From Bacillota bacterium (lineage in GTDB: Bacteria > Bacillota > Clostridia > DSM-8532), in the NCBI GenBank assembly GCA_022702935.2, contig JAKIML020000080.1, forward strand, positions 1 through 64,000: 64,000 bases of DNA, written 5' to 3'. Positions within the stretch are counted from its first letter, which is position 1. The number at the start of each line of letters is the position of its first letter. A program made the translations under genes and the position numbers. Positions 51,634-60,302 of this stretch are shown piece after piece. A model generated the notes under the pieces. It searched no databases and was not told the origin of the DNA. It saw only the letters and a program-made list of their open reading frames with translations.

Positions 51634-52655
51634 ATCTGAAGGACTTTTGGTATGACCTTCCCGAGCGTCTCATCGCGCAGAGTCCCCTTGAAAAAAGGGA
51701 TATGTCGCGGCTGCTGGTGCTTCACAGAGACTCGGGGACTCTGGAACACAGGCATTTTAAGGATCTTCCCGAGTATCTTGAGGCCGGGGATTGTCTGGTT
51801 ATCAACAATACCCGCGTTATGCCTGCAAGGCTTCTGGGAGAGAAGGAAAACAGCGGCGGGAAAATAGAGTTTGTTTTACTTAAGCGATTGGATGCCGATA
51901 TTTGGGAGGTCATCCTGAAGCCCGGACGGAAAGCCAAGGTTGGAAGCCGCTTCGTCTTTGGCAATGGCCTTTTGAAGGCAGAGATTCTTGAAATTGGCGA
52001 AGAGGGCAACCGTATCGTTAAATTTTACTATGACGGCGTTTTTGAAACCATTCTGGATCAGGTGGGCATAATGCCCCTGCCACCCTATATTCATGCCACC
52101 CTTGAGGATCGGGAACGCTATCAGACCGTATACTCCAAAATCAATGGCTCGGCGGCAGCCCCTACCGCCGGCCTTCATTTCACCCCTGAACTCTTTCAGG
52201 CCCTGAGAGACAAGGGGGTTCAGGTGGCCGAAGTGACGCTCCATGTGGGGCTGGGCACATTCAGGCCAGTAAAAACCGAGAACATCCTTGAGCATCACAT
52301 GCATAAGGAGGAATATGAGCTCAATGCAGAGGCCTGCAGGCTCATCAACCAGGCCAAGGCAGCGGGAAAACGCGTTATAGCCGTGGGCACCACCAGCGTC
52401 CGCGTGCTGGAAACCTCCTCCACTGAGGAGCACCAGTGCATTCCGGGCCATGGGGATACTGACATTTTTATTTATCCGGGTTATTCCTTTAAAATGGTGG
52501 ATGCCCTTATCACCAATTTCCATCTTCCCGAATCCACCCTGATTATGCTGGTCAGTGCTTTTGCAGGAAGGGAAAAGGTTCTTGAAGCTTATCAGGAAGC
52601 TATTTCAAAGGAATACCGCTTCTTCAGCTTTGGGGATGCCATGCTGATTCTCTGA
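51630..52655 (+). CDS. queA: S-adenosylmethionine:tRNA ribosyltransferase-isomerase
   Basis: This 341-aa enzyme transfers the ribosyl part of SAM to preQ1 at tRNA position 34, forming epoxyqueuosine. Landmarks are [47 protein letters not shown] and TSVRVLE. The ATG overlaps the htpG stop (ATGA); no preQ1 riboswitch is present. Coupling to htpG would place queuosine synthesis under heat-shock control. Confidence 0.95.
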   Translation: MNLKDFWYDLPERLIAQSPLEKRDMSRLLVLHRDSGTLEHRHFKDLPEYLEAGDCLVINNTRVMPARLLGEKENSGGKIEFVLLKRLDADIWEVILKPGRKAKVGSRFVFGNGLLKAEILEIGEEGNRIVKFYYDGVFETILDQVGIMPLPPYIHATLEDRERYQTVYSKINGSAAAPTAGLHFTPELFQALRDKGVQVAEVTLHVGLGTFRPVKTENILEHHMHKEEYELNAEACRLINQAKAAGKRVIAVGTTSVRVLETSSTEEHQCIPGHGDTDIFIYPGYSFKMVDALITNFHLPESTLIMLVSAFAGREKVLEAYQEAISKEYRFFSFGDAMLIL

Positions 52656-52703
52656 GAGTTTGCGCACCGCTTGTTTTCTAATCCAATTCTAATTCCAGTC
52701 CCA

Positions 52704-52731
52704 TTGTTTTATCATACACACAGCGTATAAT
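52704..52731 (+). promoter_or_regulatory. promoter of the LiaF-like gene
   Basis: TTGTTT (52704-52709), 16 nt, TATAAT (52726-52731), 33 nt before ATG 52764. Confidence 0.5.
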
Positions 52732-52763
52732 ACCCAGTAGATAACAAACGGAGGCGGTAAACT

Positions 52764-53453
52764 ATGAGAAACACTTCGAAGTATATACTCGGAGCGATTT
52801 TGGTCATCATCGGAATTTTAATGATTTTTGGCAACAGCGGCATATTTGATTTATCATGGATTGTTGGTGTAACATGGCCCATGATCATCATTGCCATAGC
52901 CTTTTTCTTCTTCCTTGCCTACTTTGCCAGAAGGCCCTACGGTACGGGTTTTTTAGTTCCCGGAGGCATTTTCCTGACATTGGGTATAACCTTCATGCTC
53001 GGTGAGCTTTTCTCCTACGGATGGGTTTGGCCTGGGTTTATCATGGCTCCCGCTGTCGGGCTGCTGTTTCTCTATCTCTTTGGCAACAGAAGTCCCGGCT
53101 TGCTTGTGCCCGTAGGTATCCTCATGACCATTGCAGGAACCTGTCTGTTCGGTCAGGTCTTTAATGCCTGGGATATTGCATGGCCCGGATTTGTATTGTC
53201 CCCTGCAGTCGGTTTATTCCTGCTTTACCTGACCAATGGACGTCAACCCGGCCTATTGGTGCCCATCTTCATTCTCACTGCCATATCCATGCTCTTCTTC
53301 TCACTTTTCTGTATGGAGCGGTTTGCTGGAGTGTTGAAATATATCTTCGGCGGTGTGTTTGTGCTGGTGGGACTTGGTACCATTATGAGGAAACCCGCAC
53401 CAAAGGACTACTATAACAGACATGATGATTACGGTGGCTATTCCGGCCACTAA
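52764..53453 (+). CDS. multi-pass membrane protein, LiaI/LiaF-like (DUF5668)
   Basis: This 229-aa protein is made of repeated hairpins of hydrophobic helices, each following a WP or WPG motif (VTWPMIII, WVWPGFIM, IAWPGFVL), with PGLLVP or GFLVPGG loops between them: an internal threefold repeat. The charged C-terminus ends in Tyr/His/Gly residues. It resembles LiaI/LiaF-type and DUF5668 proteins linked to envelope stress. GGAGG precedes ATG 52764. It is a single gene with its own terminator. Confidence 0.7.
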   Translation: MRNTSKYILGAILVIIGILMIFGNSGIFDLSWIVGVTWPMIIIAIAFFFFLAYFARRPYGTGFLVPGGIFLTLGITFMLGELFSYGWVWPGFIMAPAVGLLFLYLFGNRSPGLLVPVGILMTIAGTCLFGQVFNAWDIAWPGFVLSPAVGLFLLYLTNGRQPGLLVPIFILTAISMLFFSLFCMERFAGVLKYIFGGVFVLVGLGTIMRKPAPKDYYNRHDDYGGYSGH

Positions 53454-53470
53454 TCATCAGTTCATTATAA

Positions 53471-53510
53471 AGGGAGCTGTCTCAGATCTAAACTCTGAGG
53501 CAGCTCTTTT
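53471..53510 (+). terminator. terminator after the LiaF-like gene
   Basis: A long stem (GAGCTGTCTCAG / CTGAGGCAGCTC) with a short loop is followed by TTTT. Bases 53511-53687 hold no gene or structure that could be recognised. Confidence 0.85.
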
Positions 53511-53687
53511 GTCAATGCCGGAAACATAAATACAGGTCAAGCAGATCCATCAAATACAAAGAGAAATCTGCATCCAATGAAACGTTCTCTCAGGGTTAAG
53601 AAAAAAGGGAAACATCACCACATGTTATAATGCACAAAACGAAATGGTAAAGAGTCAAAGTTTTATTTATTTTCACCGAATTAAGTC

Positions 53688-53716
53688 TTGACAGGTGAAA
53701 CAATAAGGACTAAAAT
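53688..53716 (+). promoter_or_regulatory. promoter of the ROK/ABC catabolic operon
   Basis: TTGACA (53688-53693), 17 nt, TAAAAT (53711-53716), a near-consensus sigma-A promoter. Confidence 0.8.
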
Positions 53717-53726
53717 GAAGTTAAGG

Positions 53727-53751
53727 TTAGTAAGTAAAACGAACGAACTAA
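53727..53751. promoter_or_regulatory. ROK-repressor operator candidate
   Basis: A 25-bp imperfect dyad with outer arms TTAGT / ACTAA and inner GT / AC pairs lies just after the -10. The half-site resembles the XylR-type ROK operator of Firmicutes (TTAGTTTGTT and its complement). A ROK repressor is encoded at the far end of the island. Confidence 0.55.
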
Positions 53752-53770
53752 GAAAGGATGTAAGAAATAT

Positions 53771-54655
53771 ATGCCGACTAGTATTGGTTTAGATATTGGG
53801 GGTACGAATATTTCTGCTGTCATCTGTGATGACCGGGGCAACATCATCTACTCCTGTACTAGAAAAAGTGATTATTATGGGGATCAGTACCTGAAGAACA
53901 TTGAGGATATCATAGAGCAACTGCTAAAAGAAAGTCAAACCGATATTTGCGGCATTGGCATTGGCGTACCCGGGACTGTAGACAGCAGCACTGGAACGGT
54001 TATAGCATGCCCGGCCTTTAAATGGAAGAACCTGGGACTCCAAGCGCATATAGAAGAAAAGTTTGGCTTAAGAGCTTTTATTGAGAATGACGTTAATGTA
54101 TGGACTTTGGCCGAAAAATACCTGGGTGCCGCCAAAGCCTGTGATGATTTTGTGATGGTAACCATCGGAACAGGCATTGGATGCGGATTATTCCTGGGGG
54201 GCAAGCTCTATCGGGGCCACAGCCATAAAGCCGGTGAAATAGGTTATCTGCCTTTAGCCCTGGAAGCATACAAGGAAACCTACCACGAGAATAATTTCGG
54301 ATTTTTTGAAAGTAAGGCCTCGGCTTCTGCGGCCAGCCGTATTTACCGTGAGCTTACCCAGCGAAATGTAGACTGCAAGGAAATTTTTCTGCTTGCCAAG
54401 CAAGGGGATGAAACAGCTCAAAAAGTGGTGGATGATGTGTATAAATACTTAGGATTGGGGCTAAGTGCGCTGTTCTGCATTCTTAATCCTCAGGTGGTTG
54501 TAATTGGCGGCGGAATGGCCGAGGAAGGAACTGTATTCCTGAATGAAGTAACCCGGAATATCAAAGGATTAATACCTTTGGATGTTAATTTGACCCTAAC
54601 ACAGACAAAAAAATATGGAGGAGCTGTTGGAAGCGCTCTGAGTATTTTTTTATAA
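53771..54655 (+). CDS. ROK family sugar kinase (glucokinase-like)
   Basis: This 294-aa protein has the ATP loop GLDIGGTNISAVI, the sugar-binding IGVPGTVD and catalytic Asp107 (IENDVNVW), plus TIGTGIGCGLF. It has no N-terminal HTH, so it is a kinase. The zinc site of most ROK kinases is absent: GHxxGExGH reads GHSHKAGEIGY and the CxCGxxGCxE motif is replaced by NNFGFFESKAS. It probably phosphorylates the imported sugar or a released hexose. AAAGGA precedes ATG 53771. Confidence 0.83.
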   Translation: MPTSIGLDIGGTNISAVICDDRGNIIYSCTRKSDYYGDQYLKNIEDIIEQLLKESQTDICGIGIGVPGTVDSSTGTVIACPAFKWKNLGLQAHIEEKFGLRAFIENDVNVWTLAEKYLGAAKACDDFVMVTIGTGIGCGLFLGGKLYRGHSHKAGEIGYLPLALEAYKETYHENNFGFFESKASASAASRIYRELTQRNVDCKEIFLLAKQGDETAQKVVDDVYKYLGLGLSALFCILNPQVVVIGGGMAEEGTVFLNEVTRNIKGLIPLDVNLTLTQTKKYGGAVGSALSIFL

Positions 54656-54815
54656 GCATGATAGTAAGGAATCTAAACAAACCAACAAGCACCAGGAAGA
54701 ATTACCTAGAAGCAAATGAAAGGGGGAATGATGTTTGACTGTTGGTGGTTTAGATAATTTCTAAGAATTAAGCGGAGAATGTTATTAGAAAAACGCTAAC
54801 AACAGGGAGGATACT

Positions 54816-56147
54816 ATGAAAAAGAAAATTTTATCTTTGATTCTGGTTGGTTTAATGGTAGTTTCTCTTTTAGCCGCATGCGGAAACAATGGAGGAACTC
54901 AGCAACCGTCAGGCAACACGCCTGGTAACTCCTCAGCACCCTCGACATCTGATGAAAAGGTAACCATTGAATATTGGCAGTATTTCTACGAATCCAAAGT
55001 AAATCTTATGGATGAACTCATTGCTGATTTCCAGCAGAAGAATCCCAATATTACAGTGGTTCAGAAGCACTTCCCATACGACTCTTATCAGCAGAAGGTT
55101 GCCGCTGCCATTTCAGCAGGAACCGGACCCGACATTATCAACCTGTATTACGGCTGGGTGCCTAAGTATGTGAAATCAGGAACCTTGCAGGAATTACCGG
55201 CATCCTCTTTCTCAGCAGAAATGATCGAGAAAACCTTTGCCCCCATGGTTGAGGTTAACAAGATTGATGGCAAGTACTACACCATTCCTACCGCCGTTCG
55301 TACATTGGGACTTTTCTGGAACAAGGATATCTTTGCTGCTAATGGCTTAGATCCTGAAAAGCCGCCTAAGACCCTTGAAGAACTGGTTGAGTACGCAAAG
55401 CTCCTGACCAAGTATGACGCTAATGGAAACCTCGAAATTGAAGGTCTTACCTTCCAGCCCTCCGGTCAATTGCATGCATGGTTCCGTCCTGTTCTTCTCA
55501 AGCAGTTCGGACAGGAGCCCATCAGCGCGGACAAGAGAACAGTACAATGGAATGCTTCTGAAGGCGGTTATAAGGCCTTTGAATTCCTTGTAAATCTGGC
55601 CAAGGTTGATAAAGTCGGTGAAAAGGACTTCTATACCGATGACGCTACAGCATTTATCAGTGGTAAAGCAGCACTGCACATTGACGGTTCATATCGCTTG
55701 GGTTCCTTAAAGAGCCAGGCTCCCGATCTGAACTATGGCGTTACCGTTCTGCCTTCCTACAATGGTGTTGAAACCTCCTTTGGTTCCTTCTGGACCAACG
55801 GTATCACCACCAATGCAACAGGTGCAAAATACGATGCAGCCGTTAAGTTCCTCGAGTACCTGACCTCGGTTGAAACCATGAAGACATGGACCGAGAAGAT
55901 CGGCGAAATTGGTGCAAAGAATGAGATTGCCAACGATCCCGAGTTGCTCAAGGATGAAAAGCTGGCTCCGTTTATCGAACAGTTGCCCATTGCCGACTCT
56001 TACTTCTATGTTGACGAAGACGCTGACAGAAAAGCATTGATGGATGCTATCGACAAGGTACTCTTAAACGATGTTGATCCCAGGCAGGCACTGGATGAGG
56101 CCGTTAAGTCCGTACAGTCTATTCTGGACGATTACTGGAAGAATTAA
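54816..56147 (+). CDS. carbohydrate ABC transporter, substrate-binding lipoprotein
   Basis: This 443-aa protein has signal peptide and lipobox VSLLAACGNN (Cys at about 22), a Ser/Pro/Gly-rich linker, then a type-1 family solute-binding fold (VTIEYWQYFYESKVNLMDEL, GTGPDIINLYYGW, FYTDDATAFISGKAALHIDG). It captures a sugar or sugar derivative outside the cell. GGGAGG precedes ATG 54816. No ATPase is encoded in the island, so a shared MsmX-type ATPase encoded elsewhere is expected. Confidence 0.87.
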   Translation: MKKKILSLILVGLMVVSLLAACGNNGGTQQPSGNTPGNSSAPSTSDEKVTIEYWQYFYESKVNLMDELIADFQQKNPNITVVQKHFPYDSYQQKVAAAISAGTGPDIINLYYGWVPKYVKSGTLQELPASSFSAEMIEKTFAPMVEVNKIDGKYYTIPTAVRTLGLFWNKDIFAANGLDPEKPPKTLEELVEYAKLLTKYDANGNLEIEGLTFQPSGQLHAWFRPVLLKQFGQEPISADKRTVQWNASEGGYKAFEFLVNLAKVDKVGEKDFYTDDATAFISGKAALHIDGSYRLGSLKSQAPDLNYGVTVLPSYNGVETSFGSFWTNGITTNATGAKYDAAVKFLEYLTSVETMKTWTEKIGEIGAKNEIANDPELLKDEKLAPFIEQLPIADSYFYVDEDADRKALMDAIDKVLLNDVDPRQALDEAVKSVQSILDDYWKN

Positions 56148-56197
56148 TAAAGCCAACGGGGTAAATAGTAGATCAGGACATAAAGAAATGGTGAGAC

Positions 56198-56231
56198 TGC
56201 GCGATGTGTCCTTTAAAAGGCACATCGCGCA
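56198..56231 (+). other. long hairpin between binding protein and permease genes
   Basis: An 11-bp perfect stem (TGCGCGATGTG / CACATCGCGCA) continues past one bulged T into CCTT/AAGG. No T-run follows. It probably protects the 5' mRNA section so that the binding protein is made in excess, as in malE-malF. Confidence 0.6.
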
Positions 56232-56279
56232 CCTCAACCAGAGATTAAATCCATGGACTTAGGTTAGGGGAGGGGCACT

Positions 56280-57185
56280 ATGAAGCCGAAGCTATCAATT
56301 AAGGGAAGACAGTCCATGTGGGCCTATATATTCATTACATTGCCTATACTGTTCTTCATATGTATCAGAATATTGCCCACTTTGTACGCTTTCAACGTGA
56401 GCTTGCATAAATGGGATCTGCTTTCCAAAAACAAACCCTTTGTATTTCTGGATAACTTTAAGGAACTGTTTCAGGATGAGGTGTTTTGGGCGGCATTAAA
56501 GAATACAGGAAAGTACATCCTGTTTGCTGTACCCATTGGGCTTATACTCAGCCTGGGCATCGCACTCTTGCTCAATAGCATCACCAAAGGTGCGTCATTC
56601 TATAGAATGGTTGTATTTATCCCTTATGTGACATCTGTCGTGGCCGTATCGTGGGTATGGCGCTGGATGTTCATGAAACAGGGAGGCTTGATCAATAACA
56701 TTCTGAACTTTGTTGGAATTGCGAAACAGCCTTTTCTGGACAGTACATCACAAGCTATCTATGTGGTAATTTCCAATGTCATATGGCAGGCCTTAGGGTT
56801 CTATACCATCATATTCCTTGCAGGCATTAAGCAAATACCTCAGACCTATTATGAGGCAGCCAAGATTGACGGAGCTTCATCATGGCAAAGATTTAAGAAT
56901 GTCACTATTCCGATGCTGAATCCCACCATCGTCTATCTGACGGTCATGGCGTCCATCCAAACCTTGCAGGTGTTCACACAGGTATTCAACATCACCTCGG
57001 GTGGACAGGGAATCGCCGGCGGTCCGCTGAACTCTACCATAAGCGTAGTTCTTTATATATACCAGCTTGCATTTGTCAACTACAAAATGGGCTATGCTAG
57101 TGCTGCAACAGTCATTTTGTTCCTTATAATCCTATGCATATCGCTGTTCCAAATGAAGGTTTTGGACAAGAAATATGATTACTAG
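56280..57185 (+). CDS. ABC transporter permease (MalF/UgpA type)
   Basis: This 301-aa membrane protein has six helices and the EAA loop YYEAAKIDGASSWQRFKNVTIP, which contacts the ATPase. It is the first permease of a heterodimeric sugar importer. GGGAGGGG precedes ATG 56280, and the second permease follows 33 nt later. Confidence 0.9.
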   Translation: MKPKLSIKGRQSMWAYIFITLPILFFICIRILPTLYAFNVSLHKWDLLSKNKPFVFLDNFKELFQDEVFWAALKNTGKYILFAVPIGLILSLGIALLLNSITKGASFYRMVVFIPYVTSVVAVSWVWRWMFMKQGGLINNILNFVGIAKQPFLDSTSQAIYVVISNVIWQALGFYTIIFLAGIKQIPQTYYEAAKIDGASSWQRFKNVTIPMLNPTIVYLTVMASIQTLQVFTQVFNITSGGQGIAGGPLNSTISVVLYIYQLAFVNYKMGYASAATVILFLIILCISLFQMKVLDKKYDY

Positions 57186-57218
57186 AATTCAGGGACATTT
57201 AAGAGAAGGGGGAGCAAT

Positions 57219-58031
57219 ATGCGTAGATCAACAAAAGTAATAGCTTATATCGTTCTAGCAGTTGTCGGATTCATTATGATATTCCCGTTCCTGTGGATGC
57301 TGTCCACTTCACTTAAGACGGGGGTGGATATCTACAGTCCGTCCATTATACCTAAAAAAATAACCTTTAATAATTATGTCAGGGTTATTGAAAACTCAAA
57401 CTTCCTGTTATGGTTCAAGAACAGCCTCGTGGTAGCAGTAATCACAACAGTATCGGTTCTTTTCTTTGATACCCTTGTGGGCTATTCTTTCGCCAAGTTG
57501 CCTTTTAAGGGAAAGACACCTTTGTTTATACTGATTTTGTCAACACTGATGATTCCTACCGAGATGCTCATCATTCCATGGTATATGATGTGCAACAGCT
57601 ATGGTTGGCTGAACAGCTATTGGTCATTGTTATTCCCGGGCCTCACATCAGCCTTTGGCATCTTCTTAATGAGGCAGTTCTTTATGGGGGTTCCTGACGA
57701 TGTGCTTGAAGCAGCAAGAATAGACGGCTTGAATGAGTTCGGCATCTTCCTTATTACTGCGGTGCCCATGGTAAAGCCGGCGTTGTCCGCATTGGGAATC
57801 TTCACATTCTTAGGAAACTGGAACGCGTTCTTATGGCCTGTTATCGCTGTGGATCAGCCCAATATCTATACCCTCCCCGTAGGCCTGGCCCTGTTCTCAG
57901 GCGAGTCCTATAACCAATGGGATCTGGTTATGGCGGCAGCCAGTCTGGCAACCATCCCTGTACTGATTGTATTCTTCTTCTTCCAGAAGCAGATTATTGA
58001 AGGTATTCACATGACGGGCCTGAAGGCATAA
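57219..58031 (+). CDS. ABC transporter permease (MalG/UgpE type)
   Basis: This 270-aa membrane protein has six helices and the EAA loop VLEAARIDGLNEFGIFLITAVP. The N-terminal pattern FPFLWMLSTSLKT is typical of the MalG half. AGAAGGGGGAG precedes ATG 57219. Confidence 0.9.
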   Translation: MRRSTKVIAYIVLAVVGFIMIFPFLWMLSTSLKTGVDIYSPSIIPKKITFNNYVRVIENSNFLLWFKNSLVVAVITTVSVLFFDTLVGYSFAKLPFKGKTPLFILILSTLMIPTEMLIIPWYMMCNSYGWLNSYWSLLFPGLTSAFGIFLMRQFFMGVPDDVLEAARIDGLNEFGIFLITAVPMVKPALSALGIFTFLGNWNAFLWPVIAVDQPNIYTLPVGLALFSGESYNQWDLVMAAASLATIPVLIVFFFFQKQIIEGIHMTGLKA

Positions 58032-58044
58032 GAAGGTGGAGAGA

Positions 58045-58983
58045 TTGGATTATAAAATCATTGATTCCCATGTTCACTTTGAGGTAAAGGGCTATGATAT
58101 TGTAGGTATCGAGAAGCGCTATGTTGAGCAATATGGTCGGGAGAAGTGGGCAAAGCTTCAGGCCATGAACCGCTATCAAAGTGAAAAATGGGCACAGGCG
58201 TGGGGGTTCCCCAAGCGGGAGCCTGCCCATGAGGATGTGAAAGCAACCTCGACACGCTGGCTGGAAGAGATGCAGAAGTATAATATCGATAGGCTGGTGT
58301 TTGTCACCGGCGGCAATAACGAGATTCTCAGCCAAATTGTTCAGGAGCATCCGGAGCATTTTGTCGGGTATGCGCACCATAATCCGTTTGAGGCCGATGC
58401 GGCAGAAAAGCTTAATTACGCCATCACAGAACAGGGACTTAAGGGCTATAAAATTATTGCCCCCGATTTGCCGGGGCCCATTGATGATGCTTCATTGGAG
58501 CCTGTCTGGAAGGTCGCTGAAAAGCATCAGATCCCCGTTCTGATACACTTTGGCATATTGGGCGCAGCAGGTGGGCTGGCCACCCATGTGAACATCAATC
58601 CTATGATCATCCATGATGTGGCAAGGGCTCATCCTGACATCGCCTTCATCATTCCGCATTTCGGCTGCGGACATCCGCAGGAGCTGCTGCGTCTGGCATG
58701 GGTCTGTCCCAATGTTTATGTGGATACGTCGGGCAGCAATCAATGGGTGCGCTGGATGCCCTATCCGCTTACGGTCAAGGATCTTTTCAGAAAGTATTAC
58801 GAAACCATAGGGCCGGAGCGCATTATCTTCGGTACCGACTCGGAGTGGTTCCCGCGCGGATTTGTCAGCCAGTACTATGATGCGCAGCGCAGGGATTGCG
58901 TGGAGCTGGGCATGAAGCCGGAAGAGATAAAACTCATCTTCAGAGACAATATGGCAAGATTGTTAAAGCTGGTGGAATCATGA
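58045..58983 (+). CDS. amidohydrolase family (amidohydrolase_2) enzyme
   Basis: This 312-aa TIM-barrel metal enzyme has ligand blocks DSHVHFEV at the N-terminus, IPVLIHFG, FIIPHFGCGHP and FGTDSEW. The family includes decarboxylases, hydratases and lactonases acting on carboxylated rings and sugars. TTG 58045 is chosen since AAGGTGGAG lies just upstream and GTG 58036 is inside that site. The stop overlaps the next start (ATGA). It probably acts early on the imported compound. Confidence 0.8.
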   Translation: MDYKIIDSHVHFEVKGYDIVGIEKRYVEQYGREKWAKLQAMNRYQSEKWAQAWGFPKREPAHEDVKATSTRWLEEMQKYNIDRLVFVTGGNNEILSQIVQEHPEHFVGYAHHNPFEADAAEKLNYAITEQGLKGYKIIAPDLPGPIDDASLEPVWKVAEKHQIPVLIHFGILGAAGGLATHVNINPMIIHDVARAHPDIAFIIPHFGCGHPQELLRLAWVCPNVYVDTSGSNQWVRWMPYPLTVKDLFRKYYETIGPERIIFGTDSEWFPRGFVSQYYDAQRRDCVELGMKPEEIKLIFRDNMARLLKLVES

Positions 58984-60242
58984 TGACTGAAAATATACGC
59001 AGTATCCTGGAAAACGAAATAAAGATGACCATGGGCTGTACTGATCCCGGTGCCATAGCTTTTGCAGCCGCGCAGGCAGCAGTGATTCTTGAGGGTGATT
59101 TAGAGCGCATCGATATTACTCTCAGCAAAAATATCTATAAAAATGCTGTGTTTGTGGGTATCCCAGGCGTCAAAAAGTCCGGTATTGAATATGCCGCTAT
59201 CCTGGGAGCCTTGGTAAAAAAGCCAGAGCTTAAGCTGGCTGTCCTCAGTGCGGTAAGCCCTGAATTGCTGGATGAGGCTCAGCCCTATTTTGAAAGCATC
59301 CCTGTAAAAGTGGTTTATTCGGAGATGGATGAACCCCTCTATATCAGTGTCACCTTAAGCAACGATCTTTGCCGTGTAACCGTTGTCATTAAAGGGGATT
59401 ATGATTGGATTTATCATATCGAAAAAAACAATGTGGTGGTCCATCATAACGAACCAAAAGGCATTATTGAAAAATATGCCTGCTCGGGTTTGAAATATAA
59501 AGAGCTGTTCGATGCTATTGTTGAAGAGCCGGTTGAGGATGAAAAGCTGTTAAACTATGAAGAGATCAATAAAAAAGCGGCCATGCACGACATATCGGAA
59601 GTGGCCCTGAACTATATTCAAAATATTGTCCGGCTTGAGTCCATTCCTGTACAGGAATTGTCCAATCTGGCGCGGCTCTATGTTTTAAACGCTTCGCGCA
59701 TGAGAATGTCAGGGGAGAGGTTTCCCATAGTGAGTGTGGCGGGAAGCGGTAATCTTGGCATTCTGAGCATGCTTGCCGTGTCGGCGGTATGTGATGCCTT
59801 AAGAAAGGAACCCTGTGAGAGAAAGACCGCCCTTTGCTTATCAGTGCTGACGGCCATTTATATAAAAAGTCACATGAAGCGTCTGACCGTCATGTGTGGT
59901 ACAGCGGTTGCCGGGGCTGCCGGCGCTGCAGCCGCAACAGCCTATTTGCTTGGCGGAGGCTTTGCGGAGGCTGAAAATGCCATCAACACCGTTTTGGGCA
60001 GTATCGGAGGCATGCTTTGTGACGGCGCCAAGGAAAGCTGTGCCCTGAAGGTCAGTTTTGCCGCTGAGTGCGGTGTCAATAGCGGTTGCATGGCTGCTGA
60101 TAAAACCGGCATAAAAACAGGAAGCGGCATTATTACTGACAATATCGATGAAAATATACGAAATATAGGTATTATCAATAATCTGGGCATGAAGGAAGCA
60201 GATGATATCATGCTGGAGATTCTGAGTGCGCAGAAGAAGTAG
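58980..60242 (+). CDS. L-cysteine desulfidase / serine dehydratase alpha-like protein (CyuA/UPF0597 family)
   Basis: This 420-aa protein has the Fe-S family signature: MGCTDPGAIAFAAAQA near the N-terminus, CGTAVAGAAGAAAATAYLLGG, and IGGMLCDGAKESCALK, giving the conserved cysteines of an Fe-S dehydratase. Family members release ammonia from L-cysteine or related amino acids, giving pyruvate. Two adjacent starts (58980, 58983) are possible; the first overlaps the amidohydrolase stop. Its place in a sugar-transport operon suggests it deaminates an amino-acid-like fragment of the substrate. Confidence 0.83.
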   Translation: MMTENIRSILENEIKMTMGCTDPGAIAFAAAQAAVILEGDLERIDITLSKNIYKNAVFVGIPGVKKSGIEYAAILGALVKKPELKLAVLSAVSPELLDEAQPYFESIPVKVVYSEMDEPLYISVTLSNDLCRVTVVIKGDYDWIYHIEKNNVVVHHNEPKGIIEKYACSGLKYKELFDAIVEEPVEDEKLLNYEEINKKAAMHDISEVALNYIQNIVRLESIPVQELSNLARLYVLNASRMRMSGERFPIVSVAGSGNLGILSMLAVSAVCDALRKEPCERKTALCLSVLTAIYIKSHMKRLTVMCGTAVAGAAGAAAATAYLLGGGFAEAENAINTVLGSIGGMLCDGAKESCALKVSFAAECGVNSGCMAADKTGIKTGSGIITDNIDENIRNIGIINNLGMKEADDIMLEILSAQKK

Positions 60243-60302
60243 AAGTTCTGTAAAAAATCCTATAAGATGTAATTGTATGAATTTTGGAGGAGTTTTGAAA
60301 GT

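Noticed and set aside
51600-51660. preQ1 riboswitch ahead of queA
   Set aside because: queA overlaps the htpG stop by 4 nt, so there is no leader of its own.
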